Shown: piece by piece, positions 36,390-46,952 of the stretch
Numbering within the stretch: the first letter of the stretch is position 1
How the letters are laid out: each line of letters opens with the position of its first letter
NCBI RefSeq assembly: GCF_002892795.1
Contig: NZ_PJMC01000006.1
Span: 62,001-126,000, forward strand
Direction: 5' to 3'
Origin: Arthrobacter sp. AFG20
GTDB taxonomy: Bacteria > Actinomycetota > Actinomycetes > Actinomycetales > Micrococcaceae
Length of the DNA: 64,000 bases
Notes under the pieces: model-generated
Databases searched by the model: none
Told to the model about the DNA's origin: nothing
What the model saw: the letters and a program-made list of their open reading frames with translations, nothing else
Translations under genes and position numbers: made by a program

Positions 36390-38546
36390 ATGGAGACGGC
36401 TGTTGACAAGCAGGAGAAGCCGGCGCTCCCCGCTGCCTATAAGGGCCTCGGCTATCACGAGCTGAACGCGATGCTGAACCTGTACGGTCCGAACGGCGAG
36501 ATCCAGTTCGAGGCGGACCGCGAGGCGGCCCACCAGTACTTCCTGCAGCACGTGAACAACAACACGGTCTTCTTCCATGACCTCGAAGAAAAGCTCGAAT
36601 ACCTGGTCAAGAACGACTACTACGAGCGCGAAACCCTCGACCAGTACACGATGAACTTCATCCGTGACCTGTTCAACCGCGCCTACAAGAAGAAGTTCCG
36701 GTTCGAGACCTTCCTGGGCGCCTTCAAGTTCTACACGTCCTACACGCTGAAGACGTTCGACGGCAAGCGCTTCCTGGAGCGCTACGAGGACCGCGTGTGC
36801 ATGGTTGCCCTGCACCTGGCCCGCGGCAACGAGCAGCTGGCCACCCAGATGGTCGACGAGATCATCGAGGGCCGCTTCCAGCCTGCTACCCCGACGTTCC
36901 TGAACGCCGGGAAGAAGCAGCGCGGCGAGCTGGTCTCCTGCTTCCTGCTCCGCATCGAGGACAACATGGAGTCGATCGGCCGCTCCATCAACTCCGCGCT
37001 GCAGCTGTCCAAGCGCGGCGGCGGCGTGGCGTTCGCCCTGACCAACATCCGCGAGGTCGGTGCGCCGATCAAGCAGATCGAGAACCAGTCCTCCGGCGTC
37101 ATCCCCGTGATGAAGCTCCTCGAAGACAGCTTCTCCTACGCCAATCAGCTGGGTGCCCGCCAGGGCGCCGGTGCCGTGTACCTGCACGCCCACCACCCGG
37201 ACATCTACCGGTTCCTGGACACCAAGCGGGAGAACGCGGACGAGAAGGTCCGCATCAAGACCCTGTCGCTCGGCGTCGTGATCCCGGACATCACCTTCGA
37301 GCTCGCCAAGAAGGACGAGGACATGTACCTGTTCTCGCCGTACGACGTCGAACGCGTCTACGGGATGCCGTTCTCCGACGTCTCGGTCACCGAGAAGTAC
37401 TACGAGATGGTGGACGATTCCCGGATCAAGAAGACCAAGATCAAGGCGCGCGAGTTCTTCCAGACCCTCGCCGAGATCCAGTTCGAGTCCGGCTACCCGT
37501 ACATCATGTTCGAGGACACCGTTAACCGGGAGAACCCGATCGACGGCAAGATCATCATGTCCAACCTGTGCTCGGAGATCCTCCAGGTTTCCCAGCCCAC
37601 GACCTATCACGATGACCTGTCCTACGACGAGACCGGCAAGGACATCTCCTGCAACCTGGGCTCGCTGAACATCGCCAAGGCCATGGACTCGCCGGACTTC
37701 GGCCTGACCGTCGAGACGGCCATCCGTTCGCTCTCGGCTGTGTCGGACATGTCCAACATCACCTCGGTGCCGTCCATCGCCCGCGGCAACGACCAGAGCC
37801 ACGCGATTGGCCTGGGCCAGATGAACCTGCACGGCTACCTGGCGCGGGAGCGGGTCCACTACGGTTCAGAAGAGGGCCTGGACTTCACCAACATCTACTT
37901 CTACTCGGTGGTGTACCACGCGGTGCGGGCCTCCAACCTGCTCTCCATCGAGACCGGACAGACGTTCGGCGGCTTCGAGAAGTCCAAGTACGCATCCGGC
38001 GAGTTCTTCGACAAGTACACCGAGCAGGAGTGGGTGCCGCAGACCGAGAAGGTCAGGGAGCTCTTCAAGAACGTGCACATCCCCACGCAGGATGACTGGC
38101 GGGCGCTGAAGGCCTCCGTCATGGAGCACGGCATCTACAACCAGAACCTGCAGGCTGTGCCGCCGACGGGCTCGATCTCCTACATCAACAACTCCACCTC
38201 CTCGATCCACCCGGTGGCGTCCAAGATTGAGATCCGCAAGGAAGGCAAGATTGGCCGCGTCTACTACCCGGCGCCGTACCTGACCAACGACAACCTGGAG
38301 TACTACCAGGACGCGTATGAGATCGGCTACGAGAAGGTCATCGACACCTACGCGGCTGCCACCCAGCACGTGGACCAGGGCTTGTCCCTGACGCTGTTCT
38401 TCAAGGACACCGCCACCACGCGCGACATCAACAAGGCGCAGATCTACGCCTGGCGCAAGGGCATCAAGACCATCTACTACATCCGTCTCCGCCAGCTCGC
38501 GCTGGAGGGGACCGAGGTTGAGGGCTGCGTTTCCTGCGCACTTTAG
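36390..38546 (+). CDS. nrdE: Class Ib ribonucleoside-diphosphate reductase, alpha subunit
   Basis: Catalytic subunit that reduces ribonucleoside diphosphates. The 718-residue protein carries the active-site cysteine in SNLCSEI, the partner cysteine in [28 protein letters not shown], and the C-terminal redox pair [12 protein letters not shown] 36390 follows AAAGGA at eight bases and was preferred to TTG 36333, which would overlap nrdI. A hairpin separates it from nrdF. Confidence 0.97.
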   Translation: METAVDKQEKPALPAAYKGLGYHELNAMLNLYGPNGEIQFEADREAAHQYFLQHVNNNTVFFHDLEEKLEYLVKNDYYERETLDQYTMNFIRDLFNRAYKKKFRFETFLGAFKFYTSYTLKTFDGKRFLERYEDRVCMVALHLARGNEQLATQMVDEIIEGRFQPATPTFLNAGKKQRGELVSCFLLRIEDNMESIGRSINSALQLSKRGGGVAFALTNIREVGAPIKQIENQSSGVIPVMKLLEDSFSYANQLGARQGAGAVYLHAHHPDIYRFLDTKRENADEKVRIKTLSLGVVIPDITFELAKKDEDMYLFSPYDVERVYGMPFSDVSVTEKYYEMVDDSRIKKTKIKAREFFQTLAEIQFESGYPYIMFEDTVNRENPIDGKIIMSNLCSEILQVSQPTTYHDDLSYDETGKDISCNLGSLNIAKAMDSPDFGLTVETAIRSLSAVSDMSNITSVPSIARGNDQSHAIGLGQMNLHGYLARERVHYGSEEGLDFTNIYFYSVVYHAVRASNLLSIETGQTFGGFEKSKYASGEFFDKYTEQEWVPQTEKVRELFKNVHIPTQDDWRALKASVMEHGIYNQNLQAVPPTGSISYINNSTSSIHPVASKIEIRKEGKIGRVYYPAPYLTNDNLEYYQDAYEIGYEKVIDTYAAATQHVDQGLSLTLFFKDTATTRDINKAQIYAWRKGIKTIYYIRLRQLALEGTEVEGCVSCAL

Positions 38547-39617
<1,071 letters not shown>

Positions 39618-39631
39618 CCAACCAGGTCATT

Positions 39632-39660
39632 CGGCCCCGCACCATTTGGGTGCGGGGCCG
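39632..39660 (+). terminator. Terminator after nrdF
   Basis: CGGCCCCGCACC (39632-39643) and GGTGCGGGGCCG (39649-39660) form a perfect stem followed by TACTTGGTTTTC. Confidence 0.9.
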
Positions 39661-39720
39661 TACTTGGTTTTCGCTTCCGCAGCCCCTCGCTGGTTGTAAC
39701 TCGGCGGGCGAACATACGTT

Positions 39721-39772
39721 GTTGTCAGGGTGATAATAAGGATGCTATTGTACTTATTGTCAGCTTGATAAT
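39721..39772 (+). promoter_or_regulatory. pnuC promoter with two TTGTCA-N3-TGATAA operators
   Basis: GTTGTCAGGGTGATAAT (39721-39737) and ATTGTCAGCTTGATAAT (39756-39772) are imperfect palindromes of one pattern, 35 bp apart. The first supplies a -35 (TTGTCA, 39722-39727) that is 18 bases from the -10 TATTGT (39746-39751); the second covers the region just after the start site. A regulator bound at both would block the promoter. The obvious candidate is the NrtR-like protein encoded two genes downstream. Confidence 0.7.
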
Positions 39773-39788
39773 GACGAATGGAATCCTG

Positions 39789-40457
39789 ATGAACGCCTTG
39801 CTCGACTGGATGAACTCCGCAGCCATCCCCAACCTTCTCGGCAATCCGGTGAGCTGGATCGAGATCATCGGCTTCGTCACCGGCGCGGTCTGTGTCTACG
39901 GAGTGGCCCGCCAAAAGCTCTGGAACTGGCCGGTCGGGATCCTGAACAACCTGGCGTTTACCATCCTGTTCCTAGGGGCCGGGCTCTACGGTGAAACCGT
40001 GCTGCAGGTCATCTTCGCCGCCGTTGCTGTTTACGGCTGGTACAACTGGATCCGCGGCAGCGTCGCCACCGAAGGCAGGAACGACCTTCCCATCCGTGAC
40101 GCCTCCCGCATCGAGATTCTCCTCGGCCTCGGCGCGACCATCGTCGGCACCGCCGCCGTAGCCATGATCCTCACGCACGGAACCGACTCCCAGGTGCCGT
40201 GGCCCGACGCCTTCGTCTTGACAGCCTCCCTCGTCGCCACCTATGCGCAGGCCAAGAAGATCTTCCAGCACTGGCACGTCTGGATCCTCATCGATCTCGT
40301 TTCCATCCCGCTGTACTTCAGTCGCGGACTGACACTCACTGCCATCCTCTACGTCGGATTCCTCGCCCTGTGTGTCTACGGCCTCATCGACTGGAAGCGC
40401 ACCCGCGGCTTCCAAACGCCGGCCAGCACTCCCGAAACCGTCACCGCAGGAGCCTGA
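39789..40457 (+). CDS. pnuC: PnuC-family nicotinamide riboside transporter
   Basis: Membrane facilitator for nicotinamide riboside. The 222-residue protein has about seven hydrophobic helices and the family features WIEIIGFVTGAVCVYGVARQ, LWNWPVGILNN, AVYGWYNW and WHVWILIDLVSIPLY. ATG 39789 was chosen; ATG 39771 would lie inside the second operator. nadR follows one base after the stop, indicating one operon for uptake and phosphorylation. Confidence 0.93.
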   Translation: MNALLDWMNSAAIPNLLGNPVSWIEIIGFVTGAVCVYGVARQKLWNWPVGILNNLAFTILFLGAGLYGETVLQVIFAAVAVYGWYNWIRGSVATEGRNDLPIRDASRIEILLGLGATIVGTAAVAMILTHGTDSQVPWPDAFVLTASLVATYAQAKKIFQHWHVWILIDLVSIPLYFSRGLTLTAILYVGFLALCVYGLIDWKRTRGFQTPASTPETVTAGA

Positions 40458-40458
40458 C

Positions 40459-41568
40459 ATGTACAAGAACTCCATGGTCATCGGCAAGTTCTACCCGCCC
40501 CACGCCGGCCACGCCCACCTCATCGCCACCGCAGCCGCGCAATCCGAGAACGTCTCGGTCCTCGTCCAGGGCAACCGCTTCGAATCCGTCACGGTAGCCG
40601 AACGGACCAGGTGGCTGTCAGGAGAGTTCGCGGACACTGCAGGAGTGCAGGTCATCGGAATGCGCAACGACTGCCCCGAGGACTACCACTCGGATGAGAT
40701 CTGGAAGGCGCAGAACGAACTGATGCGCCTGGCACTGAAGTCCAACGGGGTCACAGCCATCGACGCGGTCTTCAGCTCCGAGGAGTACGGAGTCCAGCTG
40801 GCGGAGGCCTTCGGTGCGGAGCATGTTCTTGTGGACTTGTCCCGAGCCACCTACCCCATCAGCGGGACGCTGTGCCGGGAAGACCTCGGAGCCGCCTGGC
40901 CCTACATCATTGCGCCGGCTCGGCAGGAATTGGCCACACGGATCATCGTCATCGGCGCTGAATCCACCGGCACCACCACGTTGGCCCAGGCGCTCATCGC
41001 GCACTACCGGCCCCGGTTCCCCCGGCTCGCGGATGTGCCCGAGTACGGCCGCGAGTACACGTACGAAAAGTTCGACGCGCTGCGCGCCGAGAAACCGGAC
41101 GCTGTACTGGAGGAGATGGTGTGGACCGAACAGGACTTTGGCCGCATCGGTGCCCGGCAGAACGAGATGGAAAACGCGGCCGCCGACCTCTGCCCGCTGG
41201 TCATCGCCGACACCGACTCCCTGGCCACCACCCTCTGGGAGAGGTTTTACATCGGCGAACACAGCTACGGCTCCTACCATGCCGCAGGCCAGCTGCCCCA
41301 CCGGGACCTGTACCTGATCACCGATCATGAAGGTGTGGACTTCGAAGACGACGGCTGGCGTGAAGGGGAACACCGCCGGGCCGAAATGACGGAATGGTTC
41401 AAGGAGACCCTGACCGAGGAAGGGCACTCCTGGATCTTGCTCAACGGCGACCATGACAGGCGCATGCAGACCGCGATCGAGATCATCGACCTTATCCTGG
41501 CCCAGCGGAGCGGTTTCACCTCCCCGCCCTGGGCCACGCGCACCGTCCTGGACGGAGCCCAGGCATGA
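40459..41568 (+). CDS. nadR: NadR-like nicotinamide riboside kinase / NMN adenylyltransferase
   Basis: Bifunctional NAD-salvage enzyme of 369 residues. The N-terminal nucleotidyltransferase has GKFYPPHAGHAHL (HxGH at 15-18) and the ISGTLCRED region. The C-terminal kinase has the Walker A-like IGAESTGTTTLA near residue 165 and DTDSLATTLW. It lacks the N-terminal DNA-binding domain of enterobacterial NadR. It starts one base after pnuC, and its stop overlaps the next gene's ATG, so import, phosphorylation and adenylylation are coordinated. Confidence 0.93.
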   Translation: MYKNSMVIGKFYPPHAGHAHLIATAAAQSENVSVLVQGNRFESVTVAERTRWLSGEFADTAGVQVIGMRNDCPEDYHSDEIWKAQNELMRLALKSNGVTAIDAVFSSEEYGVQLAEAFGAEHVLVDLSRATYPISGTLCREDLGAAWPYIIAPARQELATRIIVIGAESTGTTTLAQALIAHYRPRFPRLADVPEYGREYTYEKFDALRAEKPDAVLEEMVWTEQDFGRIGARQNEMENAAADLCPLVIADTDSLATTLWERFYIGEHSYGSYHAAGQLPHRDLYLITDHEGVDFEDDGWREGEHRRAEMTEWFKETLTEEGHSWILLNGDHDRRMQTAIEIIDLILAQRSGFTSPPWATRTVLDGAQA

Positions 41569-42311
41569 ACCGCGAACCGAGGGACGAGAAGGAATTCCTC
41601 GACGCCTATAAACCCAAGGATTACCCCTCGATCGCGTTGACCGCGGACCTGGTCGTCTTCGCGGTGGCCGGGGGAGTGCTGCACGCCGCCCTGGTTCGCC
41701 GCGGCGGCCACCCCTTTAAGGATGCGCTAGCCCTGCCCGGCGGCTTCGTCGGCCCAGACGAGTCGGCAGAGCAGGCCGCGCAGCGGGAGCTCGCTGAGGA
41801 AACCGGCCTGGACCTGGGACGCTTGCCGGTTCACGTCGAACAGCTGGCCACGTACAGCGACCCGGACCGGGATCCGCGGATGAGGGTAGTCTCTGTAGCC
41901 CATCTGGCCCTGCTGGCCACGGACGGCCAGACCCTACCGGATATCTCGGCCGGCACCGACGCCGCGGCCGCCGCATGGCATCCTGTTCACGATGTTCTCC
42001 ACGGCACTGACCTGGCCTTCGACCACACCACGATCCTGACCAACGGACTTGACCGGCTGGCCGGAAAAATGGAGTACACGACCGTCGCTGCCCGGATGTT
42101 GCCCGAAGAGTTCACCATGACGCAGCTTCGCACCGTGTACGAGGCCGTCTGGAACACCACCCTCGCCGCCGGGAACTTCACCCGAAAGATGCTGCCCCAG
42201 CTCGAAGACACGGGCCGGAAATCCAAGGCTTCGACCGGGGCACCCGCGGCGCTGTTCACCGCCACCGACCGGCATATCCATCCACCCTTGGCGAAGCCGG
42301 TCAGCAAGTAG
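41565..42311 (+). CDS. nrtR: NrtR-type NUDIX transcriptional regulator
   Basis: A 248-residue protein with an N-terminal NUDIX domain (LALPGGFVGPDE, then RELAEETGL, so the Nudix box is intact) and a C-terminal winged helix (AARMLPEEFTMTQLRTVYEAVWN, GNFTRKMLPQLEDTGR). This is the architecture of NrtR, which represses NAD genes and is released by ADP-ribose. It overlaps nadR by ATGA and probably autoregulates the operon through the two palindromes before pnuC. The intact box leaves open catalytic activity. Confidence 0.92.
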   Translation: MNREPRDEKEFLDAYKPKDYPSIALTADLVVFAVAGGVLHAALVRRGGHPFKDALALPGGFVGPDESAEQAAQRELAEETGLDLGRLPVHVEQLATYSDPDRDPRMRVVSVAHLALLATDGQTLPDISAGTDAAAAAWHPVHDVLHGTDLAFDHTTILTNGLDRLAGKMEYTTVAARMLPEEFTMTQLRTVYEAVWNTTLAAGNFTRKMLPQLEDTGRKSKASTGAPAALFTATDRHIHPPLAKPVSK

Positions 42312-42353
42312 GAGCAGCTGGCGCAGGTATCTCGAATTTACGGAGGAAACAGC

Positions 42354-42818
42354 ATGTGGGACTCGGTGCCTGAGGGCCTCCCGGCCAGGGGGTGGGCTGA
42401 ACTTGATGAGACCGGCTGGGGCGCCCTGATTGGCTGGGCTGCCGGTTCGGAGAACCTCCGCCGGGGACCCCGGCAGGACGACAGCGCCAGGACGGTGGCC
42501 GTGACGAGGACCGACAGGGACGGAAACGTTGTGAAGTCCGTCGAAGCCTTTACCGCTGAGGACCGGCGCATCGTCGAGGAGGAAGCCAATGCATATCTGG
42601 CCGAGGCCGGTGTGGAGCAGCGCCCTCCGGGTTTCCGCTGGTTCGTCAGGCTCCCCACACAGTTCCTCAGTTGGGACGAGTTTTCGGCCGCCGCCACCCA
42701 ATCTGTTTACGCCCTGGCGCCTCAGCCGATCCGCCCGTCCGAGATCGCACCCGTCATGAAGCAGGCCATTCATCAGCTGTACGGCGGTCAGACGGATGCG
42801 CACCGCAGGCGGGGCTGA
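42354..42818 (+). CDS. Conserved hypothetical protein
   Basis: A 154-residue soluble protein, not assigned to a family. It begins MWDSVPEGLPARGWAELDET and contains a basic/acidic middle (VKSVEAFTAEDRRIVEEEANAYLAE) and PPGFRWFVRLPTQFLSWDEF. ATG 42354 follows an excellent ACGGAGGAAA ribosome site, supporting a real gene. It lies 42 bases behind nrtR and could be read through from that operon. Confidence 0.7.
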   Translation: MWDSVPEGLPARGWAELDETGWGALIGWAAGSENLRRGPRQDDSARTVAVTRTDRDGNVVKSVEAFTAEDRRIVEEEANAYLAEAGVEQRPPGFRWFVRLPTQFLSWDEFSAAATQSVYALAPQPIRPSEIAPVMKQAIHQLYGGQTDAHRRRG

Positions 42819-43232
42819 AATAGTCCGCCGGGTCCGGATGCAAGGGGGGAATGCGTTCCGGACCCGGCGATCTGAAGCCCAGATTCGCGGCTACCTGTGC
42901 TTCAGTGACAAGACCCAGTGTGTACCCGGCACATTGTGAAATGCGTGGTCTACCTGAGAGCCGTCGCCCAATTCCACCCCCCTATTTGAGGGGGCTGGGG
43001 GCAGCCTCCGAGGTTTTCCCAAGCTGCGGTGACCGGTTCGGATCGTAACGAAGGGGTCCGCCGGCGGCGGACAGATCCGGCGCGAACGTCGCCCGAGATT
43101 GAGGCTAGGCTAAAGTCCATGACGCTGGGGACGCGGGGGAGCGGTGTGAGCCGACCAGCGCCGAACCCGCCGACCTGCGCCGGATTCCACCGGTCCCGAG
43201 CTCTGATTACGCCGCAAGAATTATCGCAGGCC
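42819..43232. other. Non-coding stretch after the hypothetical gene
   Basis: About 410 bases. CCCCCTATTTGAGGGGG (about 42978-42994) is a hairpin, and GCCGGCGGCGGACAGATCCGGC can fold. A 74-codon plus-strand frame (43029-43253) overlaps the next gene's end and has no ribosome site or family resemblance. Nothing else seen. Confidence 0.4.
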
Positions 43233-43811
43233 TTAGGCGCCGGGGAACCGTGACCTGACGTCACCACCGGGGCACCGGTCCGCCTCCGTACCGTCAACGG
43301 TCACCTTCGCTGACCACTCGAACTTGTCCCCGAGTCCCTTCAGCTTGGCTAGCGGGTACCGGGCGCTGACCTGCTTGTTTGCGGCCACAGCTCCGTTGGT
43401 GATGTCTTCCTGCTGGCCGCTCCCGACGTCGGTCACGAAGTTAGCGATCTCTTTGCCGTCTTTAAACTTCACTCCCAACTGGTATTCCTTGCTGCCGTCC
43501 GCGCTCCACGCCCTCACGGAATACAAAACGGTCCCGGTGGTCGGGAGGTTCGCCACCGTGTTGAAGGTGGTAGACATCTCCGTGCCGTCGCTCTGTAGCC
43601 GAGCCTGGGCGAGGTCAACAACCTTCGACGCTGAGTCGCCCGCCTTGTCCTTGCAGATCGACTCGCCGCCCGTGGCCTTGCTCACGATGTTAGGTTCCGT
43701 GGCTGGCGTCGTTGCCGCCGACGGTTCCGGACTGGACTGCGTGCTGGAGGCGGATCCGCAACCCGTGAGCGCGAGCACTGCGATGGCCAAAATCCCGCAA
43801 GATTTCCTCAT
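43233..43811 (-). CDS. Putative lipoprotein
   Basis: A 192-residue exported protein of unknown function. The signal peptide MRKSCGILAIAVLALTGC has a lipobox (LTGC), followed by a Ser/Thr/Pro linker and a compact domain with ICKDKAGDSASKVVDLAQARLQSDG and YSVRAWSADGSKEYQLGVKFKDG. A pair of cysteines (ICKD near the linker, DRCPGG near the end) may form a disulfide. ATG 43811 was chosen because the signal peptide begins there; the longer frame reads as noise. Confidence 0.75.
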   Translation of the reverse strand: MRKSCGILAIAVLALTGCGSASSTQSSPEPSAATTPATEPNIVSKATGGESICKDKAGDSASKVVDLAQARLQSDGTEMSTTFNTVANLPTTGTVLYSVRAWSADGSKEYQLGVKFKDGKEIANFVTDVGSGQQEDITNGAVAANKQVSARYPLAKLKGLGDKFEWSAKVTVDGTEADRCPGGDVRSRFPGA

Positions 43812-44215
43812 GCGCTTATCTAACCATGGGACGGGGCGGCAGCATATGGCCTCCGGGGCAGCGGTCAGATTGCGTTGGAGCGCCGTCGCATTCCTGCGCA
43901 GACGGGTAGCCGTATGGGCCGAAAAACAGGTAACGGCCACTGCTGCTCTATTTTCTCAAGGGGTGTTAACTATGAGACGGGCGGATAACAGTGTTGAAGC
44001 CCTCCGGACGGTCTGCCGGCGTCCGTCCGGGTCAGGTTAGCCGGGCTTGGCGCCACTCCCCCAGCAGGTGCCCGGCCCGGCTACCCGTCGGTTTCCGGTG
44101 GTGCGGCCTGCCGAAGCCTCCTCGCGACAAGACCTTCGCCTATCTTGCCTGAAACTTTCGCCGATCTTGCCCCAGCGGAGTGAGCATTAATTCGAGCCTA
44201 AGGGGGTGAACATCA
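43812..44215. other. Intergenic stretch with mini-ORF and direct repeats
   Basis: No ordinary gene. A 22-codon frame (43972-44040, MRRADNSVEALRTVCRRP...) has a good AAGGGG ribosome site. Its stop is followed by a stem TAGCCGGGC (44038-44046)/GCCCGGCTA (44075-44083). Two copies of TTCGCC(T/G)ATCTTGCC lie at 44135-44149 and 44157-44171, 22 bp apart, just before the 43-residue gene. The parts could be a leader and operator, but this is uncertain. Confidence 0.4.
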
Positions 44216-44347
44216 ATGGCTGACGACAAAGAGGTGCTGGACTGGCTGTCTCCCCGCAAGCAGCGGGAAATCGACAACCAGGCTGCGTTCCTGCGCTACC
44301 TGCTGGAGCGTGAAGACGCTGCCGCTGCAGGGGGTGACAAGTCGTAG
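44216..44347 (+). CDS. Small 43-residue protein
   Basis: A short frame beginning MADDKEVLDWLSPRKQREID and ending AAAAGGDKS. It has an AGGGGG ribosome site at proper spacing and a charged, helical composition (RYLLEREDAAA). I do not recognise a family. It stands alone, convergent with the alpha/beta hydrolase gene, and is preceded by two 15-bp direct repeats. Confidence 0.6.
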   Translation: MADDKEVLDWLSPRKQREIDNQAAFLRYLLEREDAAAAGGDKS

Positions 44348-44385
44348 GGCACGTGCGGGACGCTGCCAGGACTGAAGCGGCATCT

Positions 44386-45387
44386 TCAGGGCGCTCCGGA
44401 CGTATTGGTGGTCAGGAAGGCGTTGATCTTGCTGGCCATTGCCGGCGCATGGGTCCAGTGCAGGTAGTGCCCGGCGGGGAGTGTCACTGTCTCGTGCTTT
44501 CGAACGTTTTGCAGCCGGCCTTCGTGTAGCGCAAGGTCCGCAGGGGTCTCCTTCGCCGAGGCGAGGAAAGTCAGCACGGGGACGTCGTCCGGGTAGCGCA
44601 TTCCTTGCACTTTGCGTGCGTTGTCGGCGATCCGGTTGGTCTCGTCGAGGACGGCGGGGTTGCCGAAGTTCCAATTGGCAATCTTGAGCATCTGGTCCCG
44701 CTCACGGGACGTGTAAGCTGTGCCGTCCGGTTCTATCAAGCCTGGCGCTAGCATGGTGGCCCAGCGGAGCAGGCCGCTGGTGGCGATCATGCCTTCCCAG
44801 TTGATACCGCCGCCGGGAACGCTGGTCTCGTCGGCGTGCATCGTTCGGGCCGCGGGCACCGTGGGGTCTATGCCGATGACGGCCGAGACGTCGTTCCGGT
44901 ACCGGTTGGCATAGGCGAGCGTGTAGAAACCGGCGATGGAGTGGCCAGCCAGAACGTAGGGTCCGGGAACATCCGCGTTTGCCAGGGCCTCATGCAGTTC
45001 GGTGGTGATGTTCTCGACAGTGCGCTCCACCGGGGCCTGATCGCTGTACCCGTAGCCGAAGCCTTCGACGACGACGACGTCGTAGTCCCCGAGTTCCCGG
45101 ATGAGCGGAGCAAAGTCCAGCGCCGGTGCCGGTGTGCCGAGGCCACTGAGCAGCACGATGGACTGTCCTGTCCTGCCATTCCCTGGTGTGCGGACGACGT
45201 TGAGCGCACCGTGGCTTGTCTGCACCCTTTGTCCGTACGGAGCGGTCGCGGACCGCTCGGCCTGGTTCATGGCGAGGTTGGCGAATGTGGAGACGAGAAG
45301 GAGGCCAGCCACGATGGCAGCCGTGTAGCCCAGTGTGCGAAGCCGGCGGCGCGGTTTCTTGTTCCGGCGTGATGCAGTGGCGGTCAT
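44386..45387 (-). CDS. Membrane-anchored alpha/beta hydrolase
   Basis: A 333-residue protein with a basic start (MTATASRRNKKPRRRLR), one membrane helix (residues 20-40) and an extracytoplasmic alpha/beta hydrolase domain. The nucleophile elbow is AGHSIAGF, the oxyanion region VLLSGLGTPAP, and the catalytic histidine probably in PAGHYLHW. The substrate is unknown. Its ATG overlaps the stop of the DJ-1-like gene (ATGA), so the two are translationally coupled. Confidence 0.88.
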   Translation of the reverse strand: MTATASRRNKKPRRRLRTLGYTAAIVAGLLLVSTFANLAMNQAERSATAPYGQRVQTSHGALNVVRTPGNGRTGQSIVLLSGLGTPAPALDFAPLIRELGDYDVVVVEGFGYGYSDQAPVERTVENITTELHEALANADVPGPYVLAGHSIAGFYTLAYANRYRNDVSAVIGIDPTVPAARTMHADETSVPGGGINWEGMIATSGLLRWATMLAPGLIEPDGTAYTSRERDQMLKIANWNFGNPAVLDETNRIADNARKVQGMRYPDDVPVLTFLASAKETPADLALHEGRLQNVRKHETVTLPAGHYLHWTHAPAMASKINAFLTTNTSGAP

Positions 45388-46841
45388 GACGGATCCCTTC
45401 GGGCCATGTGTTCGGGCTCTGGTGTGCGGGTCTTCCGGCCCCTGAAGTACGGGGCACGGCGAACAAGGCTGGGCAGGGCACCGGCGCTGGCAGCCAGGAC
45501 AGCTGTAAGGAAAAGCAGCCAAATGGAGCGGGTGTCGGTGGCGTTGGCGTCCAGATGCAGCTGCCCCGTGGGGTAGTCGATGAACTTCGCAGTGGCTATT
45601 GCTGTTGCGTTCCCGGCGTGTCCGGCCAGCTCTTCGAGAGCCACGTCGAAGGCGGCGCGCTCCGGTGATTGGATCAGAGCCGTGGACGTAAGCTGTCGGC
45701 TCCTGGCCCAGGACAGGAGTCCGGAGTCGTGGGCGGCGTTCCCGGGAAGGATCAGCCTGTCCAGATGGGGCTCTTGTGATGCGAGGGGGGTGGTGAGCAG
45801 CACGAGCCCGTGCTTCGTTCGGACAGTTGGGGCTGCGGCGAGGGCAAGTGTGCGGGCGGCGCCTGAGATGGTGTAAACCTCGAACGCGGCTACGGCGTCG
45901 AGTTCGCCGATGCCGTCCGTCAGCCCTATTCCCACTGTCGGCCGGAACCAGGGCAGGACGGCGTTGAGGACCACGGGAGCGTCACCGGTGGTGAAAGTCT
46001 GATCGGCGATCGCCGTACCCCTGGCCGTTGACCAGCCGGGATAGCCGATCTCGGCGCCCACTCTTGCGGCCTCAGATTCACCGGCGAGATCGTGCACCAG
46101 CTGGAGGGCCCCGGGGATCCCGGAGGTGACGCCCGCCGTCGTCGTGATGCGGCCGTCCCGCACGAACCGCTGGCCGGTGACCCAGTGTACGGCGGGCCGG
46201 TTTTCGCGCAGCGAGCTGATGCGCGACCAGTGGGACGTCGCGCGGTGCCCATCGAGGACGCCGGCCTCGGCGAGCAGCATTGAGCCGGCGCAGACCCCGA
46301 GGATACGGATGCCGCGCGCCGATTGGCGGGCAATCCAGGACCGGGTTGCCGCTTCGCCGTCGCCGCCTGGATCCACCACGGCCGGAACCACCAACAGGTC
46401 CGGTGCCGGCGCCCTGCCGGCATCGATGTCACCGAACGTCACCGCCGGGACCAGGGCGGGAGCTCCAGCGAGCTGGACGGGCGACCGGTCGCCGGCGACG
46501 GTTGTGACCGTGAACCTCGGGGACGTGGCGAAGACTTCATAGGGTGCCAGCACGTCAGCTGCCTCGGTCCCACTGCTGCCCAGCACGAACGCGACCCGGA
46601 TCTTTCCTGTGCCGTCGGCCGCCGCTGAGCCGCCGGGCCCCGTCCCCTCGGGAAGGGCGGGCCTGCTTTCCAGACCGTTGTCGCGCCCGACCGCGGCGAT
46701 CCCGGCAACCAGGACTGAGGCAATGACGGCGGCCGCGAGCGCCGCAGCCAGCACAGCCCGCACCAGTCGCCGAGCCACCGTACTGGCCCTCCGCTTGGCG
46801 GGCGGGGAAGAAGCCGGTTGTGAATGGCGAACATTGGTCAT
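45384..46841 (-). CDS. Membrane protein with extracytoplasmic DJ-1/PfpI domain
   Basis: A 485-residue protein with helices near residues 28-50 and 445-462, and a large outer part. Residues 80-245 resemble a DJ-1/PfpI (glutamine-amidotransferase-like) domain with the nucleophile C184 in LGVCAGSMLLAEAGVLDG and RATSHWSR. A second, cysteine-free DJ-1-like copy seems to follow (GIGELDAVAAFEVYTISG). It is the membrane-anchored counterpart of the divergent GlxA regulator. Function unknown; it may sense or process a small ligand. Confidence 0.8.
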   Translation of the reverse strand: MTNVRHSQPASSPPAKRRASTVARRLVRAVLAAALAAAVIASVLVAGIAAVGRDNGLESRPALPEGTGPGGSAAADGTGKIRVAFVLGSSGTEAADVLAPYEVFATSPRFTVTTVAGDRSPVQLAGAPALVPAVTFGDIDAGRAPAPDLLVVPAVVDPGGDGEAATRSWIARQSARGIRILGVCAGSMLLAEAGVLDGHRATSHWSRISSLRENRPAVHWVTGQRFVRDGRITTTAGVTSGIPGALQLVHDLAGESEAARVGAEIGYPGWSTARGTAIADQTFTTGDAPVVLNAVLPWFRPTVGIGLTDGIGELDAVAAFEVYTISGAARTLALAAAPTVRTKHGLVLLTTPLASQEPHLDRLILPGNAAHDSGLLSWARSRQLTSTALIQSPERAAFDVALEELAGHAGNATAIATAKFIDYPTGQLHLDANATDTRSIWLLFLTAVLAASAGALPSLVRRAPYFRGRKTRTPEPEHMARRDPS

Positions 46842-46875
46842 GGGCTAAGACTGCCAAGCGTCAGCAGCGCGGGGG

Positions 46876-46894
46876 AGTGGTAAAAATCACCACT
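46876..46894. promoter_or_regulatory. Palindrome between divergent DJ-1-like and GlxA genes
   Basis: AGTGGT (46876-46881) and ACCACT (46889-46894) form a 6-7-6 inverted repeat in the 111-bp divergent spacer. It is a candidate operator of the GlxA/AraC regulator encoded next to it. Confidence 0.55.
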
Positions 46895-46952
46895 ATGAAA
46901 AGGATCCTGCAGGCCGCGATCGGGGCGGTGGTCGCGTGGGTACAGTGGCCTC

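Noticed and set aside
43029-43253. Plus-strand 74-codon gene
   Set aside because: No ribosome site, no recognisable sequence, and it overlaps the end of the lipoprotein gene.
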